Assembly: GCA_034522075.1 (NCBI GenBank)
Contig: JAXHLO010000030.1
Location: 62,001-126,000 of the forward strand
Direction of reading: 5' to 3'
DNA: 64,000 nucleotides
Origin: UBA7803 sp034522075
GTDB taxonomy: Bacteria; Pseudomonadota; Gammaproteobacteria; Pseudomonadales; Azotimanducaceae
Position 1 is the stretch's first letter. Every line of letters begins with the position of its first letter. Made by a program: the position numbers and the translations under genes. A model generated the notes under the pieces. The model did not search any database, had not been told where the DNA came from, and was given only the letters and a program-made list of their open reading frames with translations. Below are positions 9,524 through 17,721 of the stretch, one piece after another.

Positions 9524-11770
9524 TTATTGCAGGGTCAGGGGTTCGCGCTCACCGCGGTGTTCGGCCAGTGCCACCTGGCGGGTCAGCCGCATGTAGTCCA
9601 CCAGGATGTTGCCGGACTCGCGCAGCATGGCGTCTTCGCGGGGGTCGTCCTCGTCTTCTTCGGCCTTCTCTTCGGCCTCCTCTTCGGTCTCGCCGGTCAC
9701 GGCGGCATCGGCCGTCGCGTCCAGCTCGTCCAGGCTCTCGAGCGGCTCCTCGCCTTTGGCGGCGCGCAGGGCGTTCTCGAGTTGCAGGCGCCAGGCCTCG
9801 TCCCGCTTCTGCTCGGCGCTGCGCACGTCCTCGTTGAGTGACACGTGGGTCTGCCGGCTGTCTTCCCGGGTCTTCAGCGCCAGGGCACGCATGTACTCGA
9901 AATCCGGGTCGTCGGCGACCCGTTTCTGATGGCGCGCGTTGAGCTCGGCAAGCAGCGGGTGGATGGCGTCACCGCGTGGATACACGGCGGGTTGGATCAT
10001 GTCCCAGGGCATGGCCTCGTCCAATGAACTCTCGCCGATGCGCTCCGGGTCGTAGATCTCGGGAAATTCGATGTCCGGAATGATGCCCTGATGCTGGGTG
10101 CTCTGCCCGGATACCCGGTAGAACTTGGCGGCCGTGATCTTCAGTTGCCCCCGGTTCAGCGGCACCAGAGTCTGCACGGTGCCTTTGCCGAAGGTCTGGC
10201 TGCCGATGATCAGGCCGCGTTCGTAGTCCTGAATGGCACCGGCGAAGATCTCCGAGGCGGATGCCGACAGGCGGTTCACCAGCACGGCCAGCGGACCGTT
10301 CCAGGCCACGTTGTCGTCGGAATCCGAATAGATGCTCGGTTTACGATTGGCGGATTTGACCTGCACCGTGGGCCCCGACTCGATGAACAGCCCCGTCATG
10401 GCGTCCGCTTCCTGCAGCGAGCCGCCGCCGTTGTTGCGCAGGTCGATGAGCAGTGCGTCGATGCCTTCCTCTTTCAGTTCCTCGATCAGGCGGCGCACGT
10501 CCCGGGTGGTGCTCTTGTAGTTGGGGTCGCCCTGCTGAATGGCCTTGAAGTCGGCATAGAAGGTGGGTACCTCGATGATCCCGATACGCTGCTCCTCGCC
10601 GCCGCGGTTCAGGGTCATGAGTTTCTTCTGTGCCGCCTGCTCCTCGAGCTGTACGGCGTCCCGGGTGATGGTGATGACCCGGGTGCTGGTGTCGGTGGCG
10701 GTGTGCGGAATCACTTCCAGGCGCACGGTGGAATCTTTCGGGCCGCGGATCAGTTCCACCACGTCGTCGAGGCGCCAGCCCACGACGTCGATCAGGGGGC
10801 CGTCTTCCCCCTGGCCGACGCTGACGATGCGGTCGGACGGCGCAATCAGGCCGGATTTGTCGGCCGGACCGGCGGGCACCAGTTCCACCACCTGGGTGTA
10901 TTCGTCTTCGTTGCGCAGCACGGCGCCGATGCCCTCGAGCTGCAGCGACATGTTGATGTTGAAATTCTCCGACGTGCGCGGCGAGAAATACTGGGTGTGC
11001 GGGTCATAGGTGGTGGCGAAGGCATTCACGTAAAGCTGGAACGCATCCTCGCTCTTGGTCTGCCCGGCCTGTTTCAGCCGGTTCTCATAGCGCTTGGTGA
11101 GCAGCGTCTGGATCTCCTCCATGGGCTTGTCGTTGAGCTTCATGCTCAGCGCGGCGGCTTTCAGACGTTTGCGCCAGATGTCGTTCAGGGCAGCTTCGTC
11201 CGCGGGCCAGGCGGCGCCCTCGCGGTCGATGACGACGGCCTCGTCGCGGCTGAAATCCATGTTACCGATACCCGCCTCCAGCTCGGCGAGCAGGAACTGC
11301 AGACGCTCCACCAGACGCTGCTGGTAGCGGTTGAAGATATCGTAGGCCGGGTCGAGATTGCCGCGGACGAGGGCATCGTCGAGCTTGTGCCGGTACTTCT
11401 CCAGCTCCTCGATGTCCGAGGCCAGGAAGTAGACTCGGGATCCATCCAGCATATCAAGATAGTTGTCAAAAATTTCGCTGGATACGTTGTCGTCGAGCTT
11501 CTGGTCGATGAAGTGGTTGTGCCGCAGCTGCTCGACGATGGTGAGCAACGTGCGCGGGTGCACGTCCAGGGGTTCCAGGCTGGTCGTTTCGTCGGGTACA
11601 GAAAACGCGACGCTGCGTTCACCGGCGCTATCGCCGTTCTGCTTGGCCCAGCTCGGCGCACCGGCGGCCAGCACAATCGCCAGCAAGGCGGCGAGACCCG
11701 CAAACGGGAAGAAACGGCGCCAGCCCGTCCGGAGCGGCGGGACTGACAGAAATCGTCGAAATTGTTGCAT
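9524..11770 (-). CDS. prc: Carboxy-terminal processing (tail-specific) protease Prc/Tsp
   Basis: From the ATG at 11770 the protein has 748 residues. A signal peptide is visible (FAGLAALLAIVLAAGAPSWA near residues 20-42), so it acts in the periplasm. It carries the N-terminal Tsp domain, a PDZ domain with IVSVGQGEDGPLIDVVGW, and an S41 protease domain. The catalytic serine is in NRLSASASEIFAG (about residue 506) and the lysine in FGKGTVQ (about 531), the normal 25-residue spacing. The C-terminal DUF3340-type region contains an acidic insert (EEEAEEKAEEDEDD). Prc trims lipoproteins, penicillin-binding protein 3 and murein hydrolases. An in-frame start at 11923 would bury the signal peptide and is less likely. 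Confidence 0.93.
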   Translation of the reverse strand: MQQFRRFLSVPPLRTGWRRFFPFAGLAALLAIVLAAGAPSWAKQNGDSAGERSVAFSVPDETTSLEPLDVHPRTLLTIVEQLRHNHFIDQKLDDNVSSEIFDNYLDMLDGSRVYFLASDIEELEKYRHKLDDALVRGNLDPAYDIFNRYQQRLVERLQFLLAELEAGIGNMDFSRDEAVVIDREGAAWPADEAALNDIWRKRLKAAALSMKLNDKPMEEIQTLLTKRYENRLKQAGQTKSEDAFQLYVNAFATTYDPHTQYFSPRTSENFNINMSLQLEGIGAVLRNEDEYTQVVELVPAGPADKSGLIAPSDRIVSVGQGEDGPLIDVVGWRLDDVVELIRGPKDSTVRLEVIPHTATDTSTRVITITRDAVQLEEQAAQKKLMTLNRGGEEQRIGIIEVPTFYADFKAIQQGDPNYKSTTRDVRRLIEELKEEGIDALLIDLRNNGGGSLQEADAMTGLFIESGPTVQVKSANRKPSIYSDSDDNVAWNGPLAVLVNRLSASASEIFAGAIQDYERGLIIGSQTFGKGTVQTLVPLNRGQLKITAAKFYRVSGQSTQHQGIIPDIEFPEIYDPERIGESSLDEAMPWDMIQPAVYPRGDAIHPLLAELNARHQKRVADDPDFEYMRALALKTREDSRQTHVSLNEDVRSAEQKRDEAWRLQLENALRAAKGEEPLESLDELDATADAAVTGETEEEAEEKAEEDEDDPREDAMLRESGNILVDYMRLTRQVALAEHRGEREPLTLQ

Positions 11771-12057
11771 GCGCTGTTTTCTACCTGAGTGGCTGACGCT
11801 GTGTTGCCCGATTGCCAGAGTCCTTACTTGTCCGCCGGAGTTGTGTTTAGATGCGCGCTGTCCGGACAGACGCTGCCTTGGAACCACGAATGCGGGTGCC
11901 TGAGCATAGGATTCCGCCGGCACCGTGAGGTTCCCCGGAACAGGCAGTTTGCAGGGAAACCGTTCCGTCCGAGACTAGCCAAATGCTCACGATGCCACAG
12001 TGATCAGAATGTAACCCGGTGGTCTGCCCGCGAGCAACCGGAGCCAAGGAGCCTGAT

Positions 12058-12879
12058 ATGCCTTTTATGAGACTTTGTCGAAGCAATGGCCGAGAGCCAC
12101 GTGCCGTTGCAGCCAATTCAGCCGGGCTCGTCGTTGCGCGCGGCAGGCTGCTCGCCGTCCTGGCAGCCCTGGCGCTGCTGGCCGGATGCGAAGCCGGTGG
12201 AGCGCCCGAAGAAGCTGCCGCGGCGCCGGAGCCTCTGGCCGACGACAGTGCCAAAGCCGCCTACAGCCTGGGTTACCGCTTTGCCGAGAACGTGCAGCGC
12301 CAGTTCCCCGAAGACCTGGACAACGAGGCCTTCGTACGCGGCGTGCGCGACCAGCTCACCGCCCAGGAGGCGCTGGTGGACGATGCCGAGGCGGAGCGCG
12401 TCCTCACGGCCATGATGGAGGCGCGTCAGGCCCAGGCGGCCAGTGACGCCATGAAAAACCTGGAAGAGGGTCTGGCCTTCCTCGAGGAGAATGCCGAGCG
12501 GGAAGGGGTGGTGGCCCTGGAATCCGGGTTGCAGTACGAGATTCTCGAAGAAGGCGAGGGCGACAAGCCCGAGGCCACGGATACGGTGACCACCCATTAC
12601 GAAGGCCGCCTTATCGACGGTGAAGTTTTCGACAGCTCCTATGAGCGCGGCGAGCCGGCGAGCTTTCCGCTCAATCGGGTAATTCCCGGCTGGACCGAGG
12701 GTCTGCAGCTCATGTCACCGGGCGCCAAGTACCGCCTCTACGTCCCGGCGGAACTGGCCTACGGCGATCAGGCCGCGGGTTCCATACCGCCGAATTCCAC
12801 CCTGATCTTCGACGTGGAGCTGCTGGACGTGGCGTCGGCGGAGAGCGCTGAGGGCGCTGAGAGCGACTCCGGCAACTGA
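12058..12879 (+). CDS. FKBP-type peptidyl-prolyl isomerase lipoprotein (FkpA/Mip-like)
   Basis: The 273-residue protein starts at an ATG preceded by AAGGAG. A hydrophobic segment ends in the lipobox LLAGC, with the cysteine at residue 44, so it is probably an outer-membrane or periplasmic lipoprotein. The n-region is unusually long. The N-terminal dimerisation domain (AAYSLGYRFAENVQRQFPED) is FkpA/Mip-like, and the C-terminal FKBP domain contains VTTHYEGRLIDGEVFDSSY, VIPGWTEGLQLM and IPPNSTLIFDVELLDV. It should catalyse proline isomerisation and chaperone periplasmic proteins. A small membrane protein gene follows 11 bases downstream. Confidence 0.9.
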   Translation: MPFMRLCRSNGREPRAVAANSAGLVVARGRLLAVLAALALLAGCEAGGAPEEAAAAPEPLADDSAKAAYSLGYRFAENVQRQFPEDLDNEAFVRGVRDQLTAQEALVDDAEAERVLTAMMEARQAQAASDAMKNLEEGLAFLEENAEREGVVALESGLQYEILEEGEGDKPEATDTVTTHYEGRLIDGEVFDSSYERGEPASFPLNRVIPGWTEGLQLMSPGAKYRLYVPAELAYGDQAAGSIPPNSTLIFDVELLDVASAESAEGAESDSGN

Positions 12880-12890
12880 CAGCCCACTCC

Positions 12891-13127
12891 ATGGCCGCCG
12901 CCCCGCGCAGCAACCTGCAGCAGCGCCGTCTGGTACGCACCATCGTGCTGGGCACGGTGGCCGTGGTCGCCGGCATTGCCTGGCTGGCCGGCGAGCTCGG
13001 CATGGATAAAGAGGAGCTGCTGGATTTTGCCGGCACCAGCGTGCTGCTGGTGGGCGCCATGGTCGTCCTGGCGCTGCTCGGTGCCGCTGTGCTGCGGGTG
13101 CTGAAGAAGCTGTTCGGGCGCGACTGA
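12891..13127 (+). CDS. Small hypothetical membrane protein
   Basis: The 78-residue protein has two predicted transmembrane helices: VRTIVLGTVAVVAGIAWLAG (about residues 15-34) and TSVLLVGAMVVLALLGAAVL (about 49-68). The N-terminus is basic (RSNLQQRRLVR) and the tail is positively charged (RVLKKLFGRD). I do not recognise a family. It starts 11 bases after the FKBP stop codon and is probably translated from the same transcript. The convergent lepB stop codon is 13 bases away. High GC third positions support coding. Confidence 0.6.
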   Translation: MAAAPRSNLQQRRLVRTIVLGTVAVVAGIAWLAGELGMDKEELLDFAGTSVLLVGAMVVLALLGAAVLRVLKKLFGRD

Positions 13128-13140
13128 CGCCCGGCCCGGG

Positions 13141-13824
13141 TCACGGCAGATCAGCGAGGAACCGGTTCAGCCGCGGTGCGTAGTAGTTGTCGTAGTCCAG
13201 AGAGAATGCCACCGAGGTGGCCTGGCCGAGGATGTTGCCGCGCGGTACGAAGCCGATGTCGCGGGAATCGCGGCTGTTGTCCCGATTGTCGCCGAGCATC
13301 AGATAGCTGCCTTCCGGAACCCGGATATTGCGGAACGAGCTGGCGAATCCGGCCGTCGCCCCGCGCTGCAGCATGACGTAACGCTCATTGCCGAGAATGG
13401 ACTCGCGATACAGCGCCGCTGCCGGCCCTACGGCGAACGGTAGCGTGTCCGCGGGAAGATCCTCATAGCGGGCGCTGACGCCGTTGACGGTGAGGCGATT
13501 GCGGTGCAGTGAAACCTGGTCACCGGGAATGCCCACGACCCGCTTGACCAGCAGGCGTCCATCCTCCGGCGAAGTGAACGTCACCACGTCCCCGCGGTCG
13601 GGGGACCGCCAGCTCGCCAGGCGTACGTGGGTGAAGGGAATGCGCAGGTCGTAGGCGAGCTTGTCGACGACGATGCGGTCGCCCACCAGAATGGACGGCA
13701 ACATTGACCCGGACGGCACCTGGTTCCAGTCTGCCACCGCCGAGCGGAACACCAGCATCACCAGTACGAAGGCGACGAATCCCCGCCATTCCTGCCACGT
13801 CCGCCAGCCGCGGGATTCGCTCAT
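13141..13824 (-). CDS. lepB: Signal peptidase I
   Basis: The 227-residue protein starts at an ATG with AGGGAT eight bases upstream. One N-terminal transmembrane helix (GFVAFVLVMLVFRSAVA, about residues 15-31) anchors it in the inner membrane. The catalytic serine lies in PSGSMLPS (Ser40) and the general-base lysine in RLLVKRVVGIPGD (Lys94). LGDNRDNSRDSR is the S26 box E motif. It is shorter than the E. coli enzyme, which has an extra N-terminal helix. It cleaves signal peptides of Sec and Tat exported proteins. It begins 5 bases after the DUF1244 gene and is probably cotranscribed with it. Confidence 0.93.
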   Translation of the reverse strand: MSESRGWRTWQEWRGFVAFVLVMLVFRSAVADWNQVPSGSMLPSILVGDRIVVDKLAYDLRIPFTHVRLASWRSPDRGDVVTFTSPEDGRLLVKRVVGIPGDQVSLHRNRLTVNGVSARYEDLPADTLPFAVGPAAALYRESILGNERYVMLQRGATAGFASSFRNIRVPEGSYLMLGDNRDNSRDSRDIGFVPRGNILGQATSVAFSLDYDNYYAPRLNRFLADLP

Positions 13825-13829
13825 GAATG

Positions 13830-14135
13830 CTATCCCTGGGAACTCTGGAAACGGTCGAGCTGTTCGGCACTGGCCTCTTTCTGATAGCGGGCTTTCCAGT
13901 CGGGGTAGGGCATGCCGTAGACACGTTCGCGGGCCGCCTCGTAGTCCACGTCCAGCCCGGCGTCGGCGCAGGCTGCCACATACCACTTGGACAGGCAGTT
14001 GCGGCAGAAGCCGGCCAGATTCATCAGATCGATATTCTGCACGTCTTTGCGTTCATCGAGGTGTTCGAGCAACCGGCGGAACACGGCGGCTTCGATTTCG
14101 GTGCGCTGGCTGGGGTCGAGGTCCTGCGGCTTCAT
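13830..14135 (-). CDS. DUF1244 domain protein
   Basis: The 101-residue protein is full length for DUF1244 and carries its signature FCRNCLSKWYVAACADAG, followed by YEAARERVYGMPYPDWK. The family is short, mostly helical and widespread in proteobacteria; its biochemical function is not established. The conserved CRNC pair could bind metal, but that is inference. It precedes lepB by 5 bases on the same strand, suggesting one transcript. Confidence 0.88.
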   Translation of the reverse strand: MKPQDLDPSQRTEIEAAVFRRLLEHLDERKDVQNIDLMNLAGFCRNCLSKWYVAACADAGLDVDYEAARERVYGMPYPDWKARYQKEASAEQLDRFQSSQG

Positions 14136-14279
14136 CGGCCTGTACTCCTTGTTCCGGGAATTGTCCGGTGAACCGGATCATTCGTATCAGGCGCTATCTT
14201 AACCAATCCTGACGGCGGTTGGTGGCTGGACGCGTCGATATGCTTCAATGAGGCCACCTTCCAGACGGCAGCCGCTGCA

Positions 14280-15017
14280 GTGCAGATCGTGGGGCGGACA
14301 GACTGCGGCCGGGTTCGCCGGCGCAATGAAGACCGCGTAGCCGCGGACGTGGACCTCGGCGCCGGCATCGTGGCGGATGGCATGGGCGGATTGCGCGATG
14401 GCCACATCGCCAGCCGCAAAGCCGTTGCTGCGGTCATGGCCCATCTGCGCCGGAGCGGCGCCGCTGCTTCGGGGGAGACGGCGGCGCAGTATCTGCTGGC
14501 GGCACTCGCTGCAGCCAATGAACAGGTGCACCGCGCCGCCCTGTCCGGCACCGGGCTCATGGGTACGACTGCGGTGGCTGCTCTGCTGGGCCCGGACGGC
14601 CGCGGCGCCGTGGCCCACGTGGGCGATTCCCGGGCCTACCATCTGCGCGGCGAAACCCTGATCCCGCTGACACGCGATCACAGTGTGGTTCAGGAACTTC
14701 AGGACGACGGGCTGCTGGACGCGGCACAGGCGCGCCGTTCGCCGCAACGCAACATCATTACCCGCGCCATCGGGCTCAAGGCCGAGCTGCGTGCCGATAG
14801 TGTGACGCTGCACCTGGCGCCCGGCGATCTGTTGCTGCTGTGCAGCGACGGTCTGTGGGACATGCTCGAAGACAGCCGGATCAAGGCGTTGCTGGTTCAA
14901 TGCCTGGCCGGATCCGCGGGGTTGGCTGCCTGCGCTGAGGCTTTGATCGACGCCGCCAATGAGGCTGGCGGCATGGACAACATTTCGGTGGTCCTGGCCC
15001 GAACGCCTCCCGCCTGA
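14280..15017 (+). CDS. PP2C-family serine/threonine protein phosphatase
   Basis: The 245-residue protein has the PP2C metal-binding motifs in order: RRRNEDR (about residues 12-18), GIVADGMGG (about 29-37), AHVGDSRAYHLR (about 116-127), LLLCSDGLWD and GGMDNISVVLA near the C-terminus. These coordinate the two Mn or Mg ions that drive phosphoserine/phosphothreonine hydrolysis. It is a minimal cytoplasmic PrpC/Stp-like enzyme with no extra domains. The start is GTG. No partner kinase gene is adjacent; the only serine/threonine kinase domain in the window is in the giant hybrid protein at 25840-32334. It converges with trhO. Confidence 0.92.
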   Translation: MQIVGRTDCGRVRRRNEDRVAADVDLGAGIVADGMGGLRDGHIASRKAVAAVMAHLRRSGAAASGETAAQYLLAALAAANEQVHRAALSGTGLMGTTAVAALLGPDGRGAVAHVGDSRAYHLRGETLIPLTRDHSVVQELQDDGLLDAAQARRSPQRNIITRAIGLKAELRADSVTLHLAPGDLLLLCSDGLWDMLEDSRIKALLVQCLAGSAGLAACAEALIDAANEAGGMDNISVVLARTPPA

Positions 15018-15026
15018 CGCAGTGCG

Positions 15027-15950
15027 CTAGGCTTTCCCGGAATCCGCGCCCACGTGGCGTTCGCCGCGTCGGGCGGCGAGCTCCACCTGGCGGCGCCGCT
15101 CACGGAACGCCGCGCGCTGCTCGGCGCTGTGCTCGCGGACGCAGTGGGGACAGCTCACGCCCGGTTGATAGTCCGCGGCGGCGAGATCTTCCGGCGACAG
15201 CGGCCGCCGGCAGGCGAAGCACTGCTCGAAAGAGCCTTCATCGAGATCGGTGTCTACCGACACCCGCTGATCGAACACGAAACATTCGCCCTGCCAGCGA
15301 TTCTCCCCCTCATGCACAGTCTCGAGGTAGCTGAGGATGCCGCCGTCGAGTTGATAGACCGTGTCGAAGCCCTGATCGAGCAACCAGGCGGAAGCCTTCT
15401 CGCAGCGGATGCCGCCGGTACAGAACATGGCGATGCGCCGGTGCACGGCCGGGTCGAGATGCCGCGCTACGTAGTCCGGCAGTTCGCGGAAGGAACGGGT
15501 GCGGGGGTTACGAGCGCCGGGAAAAGTGCCGATATCGATTTCGTAGCTGTTGCGCGTATCGATGACCGTCACGTCGGGATCGTCGAGCAGCGCGTTCCAT
15601 TGCCGGGCATCCACCGCCACGCCCGTGCGTTGTTCCGGCGCCACGTCCGGTTGGTCGAGACGCACGATTTCGGCTTTGATGCGGACTTTCAGGCGGTAGA
15701 ACACCGGATTCCCGTCGGCGGCGCTGGAAAACCGGCAGCGCAGGCCGGCAAACTCCGGCCGGCCGTGCAAGTGGTCGCGGAATTCGGTCAACGCCGCCGC
15801 CGTACCAGCCACGGTGCCGTTGATGCCTTCCTGCGCCAGCAGCACCGTGCCTTTCAGCTCCAGCCCGGCAGCCGCAGTCTCGAGGTCGTCGCGTAATGCC
15901 GACAGTCCGTCGAGCCGCACGAAGCGGTAGAAGGTCATGACGGCGGTCAT
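15027..15950 (-). CDS. trhO: tRNA uridine(34) hydroxylase TrhO (rhodanese-domain, YceA-like)
   Basis: The 307-residue protein has the N-terminal YceA domain (LKGTVLLAQEGINGTVAG), a central rhodanese domain with the active-site cysteine in MFCTGGIRCEKAS, and a C-terminal cysteine-rich segment (CFACRRPLS and CPHCVREH). TrhO performs oxygen-dependent hydroxylation of U34 to 5-hydroxyuridine in tRNAs, the first step to cmo5U. The start codon overlaps the bolA stop codon as ATGA at 15950, so the two are translationally coupled. The tesA-bolA-trhO order on one strand with minimal gaps suggests an operon. Confidence 0.92.
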   Translation of the reverse strand: MTAVMTFYRFVRLDGLSALRDDLETAAAGLELKGTVLLAQEGINGTVAGTAAALTEFRDHLHGRPEFAGLRCRFSSAADGNPVFYRLKVRIKAEIVRLDQPDVAPEQRTGVAVDARQWNALLDDPDVTVIDTRNSYEIDIGTFPGARNPRTRSFRELPDYVARHLDPAVHRRIAMFCTGGIRCEKASAWLLDQGFDTVYQLDGGILSYLETVHEGENRWQGECFVFDQRVSVDTDLDEGSFEQCFACRRPLSPEDLAAADYQPGVSCPHCVREHSAEQRAAFRERRRQVELAARRGERHVGADSGKA

Positions 15951-16297
15951 CAGCCGGTTCCGCTGTCGCCCGCGGCCGCCGATTCCCCCGCCTTACCGCC
16001 CAGGCAGGGCGGCGACAGCGGCGCGCCGCCGAAACGCGCGCGCCATTCCTCGGGCGTGTAGGTGTGAATGGCCAGGGCGTGGACCGGGCCGGCCAGCTCC
16101 TCGGCCAGGGTCTGATTCACCCGGCGGTGCCGGGCCAGCGGCCGCTGGCCGGCGAATGCCTCGGCTACCAGAACCACCTTGAAGTGAGTCTCCGAACCGG
16201 CCGGTACGTTGTGACCACCGCTTTCATTGACGACTTCCAGGTGGGCCAAGTCGAATGCTCCGGCCAGCTTCTGTTCGATGCGCTCTTGAATACTCAT
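15950..16297 (-). CDS. bolA: BolA family protein
   Basis: The 115-residue protein contains the BolA fold: IEQKLAGAFDLAHLEVVNES, then SETHFKVVLVAEAFAGQRPLARHRRVNQTLAEEL and VHALAIHTYTPEEW. The conserved HxxHR-type helix-turn region and the histidine that ligates Fe-S clusters with monothiol glutaredoxins are present. A non-conserved tail of about 25 residues (GGAPLSPPCLGGKAGE) extends it beyond the usual 100-105. BolA proteins work with glutaredoxins in iron-sulfur trafficking and in stress-related regulation. It lies 7 bases after tesA and overlaps trhO. Confidence 0.9.
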   Translation of the reverse strand: MSIQERIEQKLAGAFDLAHLEVVNESGGHNVPAGSETHFKVVLVAEAFAGQRPLARHRRVNQTLAEELAGPVHALAIHTYTPEEWRARFGGAPLSPPCLGGKAGESAAAGDSGTG

Positions 16298-16304
16298 AGC
16301 TGAA

Positions 16305-16997
16305 TTATCCCGAAGCGGCCGCCGTCTGCCCAGAGCCCCGGTCCTCGAGCAGTGGTGTCAGATGGGGCCAGACCGTCTTCAGCAGCAGGTCCTGGGCCTC
16401 GGCGGTGGGATGTATGCCGTCGCTCTGCATCAACTCCGGCACCAGCGCCACCTGGTCGAGGATGAAGGGCACCAGAGCAGCATCCTGACGGTCCGCCACT
16501 TCTTCGAACAGCGCCGCGAATGCGCGCGTGTAGCGCGGCCCGTAGTTGGGCGGAATCTGCATACCCACCAGCAGCACCCGGCTGCCTGCGGCCTGGGCGA
16601 GTTCCACCATGCGATTCAGGTTGTCGCGGATGGTGTCCACGGGATAGCCGCGCAGGCCGTCGTTGCCGCCGAGTTCGATAATGACCACCCGGGGCTGATG
16701 CGCTTCCAGGGCATCCGGCAGCCGGGCCAGGCCTCCGCCGGTAGTCTCGCCGCTGATGCTGGCATTGACCACCTGCCAGCCGCCGCCGCAGTCGGCCAGG
16801 CGCTCCTGCAGCCGTTGGACCCAGCCTTCGTCGCGTTGAATACCGTAGCTGGCGCTGATACTGTCGCCAAGCACCAGAATCGTCGGCCCCGCGCTCGCCA
16901 GCGCCATCGGGACGGCGCTCATGCCGCAGATCACGGCCGCACAGAGCCGCACGCGCAGCCACCCGGATGCGGGTCTGCGAGGGCGATGGACGGCCAT
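16305..16997 (-). CDS. tesA: SGNH-hydrolase arylesterase / lysophospholipase TesA
   Basis: From the ATG at 16997 the protein has 230 residues with a signal peptide (LCAAVICGMSAVPMALASA), so it is periplasmic. The catalytic blocks of the SGNH family are present in order: GDSISASYG (nucleophile serine), the glycine in SGETTGGG, GGNDGLRG and DGIHPTAEA (Asp-His). TesA hydrolyses acyl-CoA, lysophospholipid and aryl ester substrates. It is divergent from ybbA with 52 bases between the starts, the same arrangement as in E. coli. Upstream in-frame ATGs would extend into ybbA and are rejected. Confidence 0.92.
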   Translation of the reverse strand: MAVHRPRRPASGWLRVRLCAAVICGMSAVPMALASAGPTILVLGDSISASYGIQRDEGWVQRLQERLADCGGGWQVVNASISGETTGGGLARLPDALEAHQPRVVIIELGGNDGLRGYPVDTIRDNLNRMVELAQAAGSRVLLVGMQIPPNYGPRYTRAFAALFEEVADRQDAALVPFILDQVALVPELMQSDGIHPTAEAQDLLLKTVWPHLTPLLEDRGSGQTAAASG

Positions 16998-17049
16998 TGC
17001 GGGACGGCTCTCGAACCCAATGCGCTGGCGCAGTCGGGACAGGACGATA

Positions 17050-17721
17050 ATGAGCGAAGCGGTCATTCGAGTTCGAAACGTCGACAAGGTGGTACCCACT
17101 GCTGAAGGGCAACTGACCATCTTGGATGCCATCGACCTGGAAATCAACGCAGGGGAATCCGTGGCCGTCGTCGGCGTTTCCGGCTCCGGTAAGACCACTC
17201 TGCTGGGCATTCTCGCCGGTCTCGATCTGCCGAGCAGCGGTACCGTGACACTGATGGGCCGCGAGCTCACCAGCCTGGATGAAGAGCAGCGGGCCCGCGT
17301 ACGCGGCGAGCATGTGGGCTTCGTATTTCAGACCTTTCAACTGCTGGCGAGCCTTACCGCCCTCGAGAATGTGATGCTGCCGGCCGAGCTGCACGGCGAG
17401 GCCGACGCCGGTGATCAGGCCCGGGCGCTCCTCGAGAAGGTGGGCCTCGGCGCGCGCATGGGTCACTACCCGCGGCAGCTCTCCGGCGGCGAGCAGCAGC
17501 GCGTGGCCATTGCCCGGGCCTTCGCGTCGCGGCCCCACGTGCTGTTCGCCGACGAACCCACGGGCAATCTGGATACCGCTACGGGGCAGCACATCGTCGA
17601 TCTGCTGTTCGAACTCAACGCGGAGTTCGCCACGACCCTGGTTCTCGTCACCCACGATGAACGGGTGGCGGCGCGCTGTCAGCGCGTGGTGGCGCTGGAC
17701 GGCGGGAAGATCGTGTCATGA
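17050..17721 (+). CDS. ybbA: ABC transporter ATP-binding protein, YbbA type
   Basis: The 223-residue cytoplasmic ATPase has Walker A GVSGSGKTT, the Q-loop FQTFQLLASLTALENV, the signature LSGGEQQRVAIARAF, Walker B VLFADEPTGNLD and the switch histidine in LVLVTHDERVA. It belongs to the LolD/MacB-like subfamily that pairs with FtsX-type permeases. The start is ATG with AGGAC upstream. Its stop codon overlaps the start of the large permease ybbP by four bases (ATGA). The pair is divergent from tesA, a conserved neighbourhood that suggests a role linked to membrane lipids; the substrate is unknown. Confidence 0.92.
   Translation: MSEAVIRVRNVDKVVPTAEGQLTILDAIDLEINAGESVAVVGVSGSGKTTLLGILAGLDLPSSGTVTLMGRELTSLDEEQRARVRGEHVGFVFQTFQLLASLTALENVMLPAELHGEADAGDQARALLEKVGLGARMGHYPRQLSGGEQQRVAIARAFASRPHVLFADEPTGNLDTATGQHIVDLLFELNAEFATTLVLVTHDERVAARCQRVVALDGGKIVS

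Noticed and set aside
11771..12057. 287-base spacer between prc and the FKBP gene as a possible hidden gene
   Set aside because: No frame with a Shine-Dalgarno or family resemblance; it is presumably the divergent promoter region.
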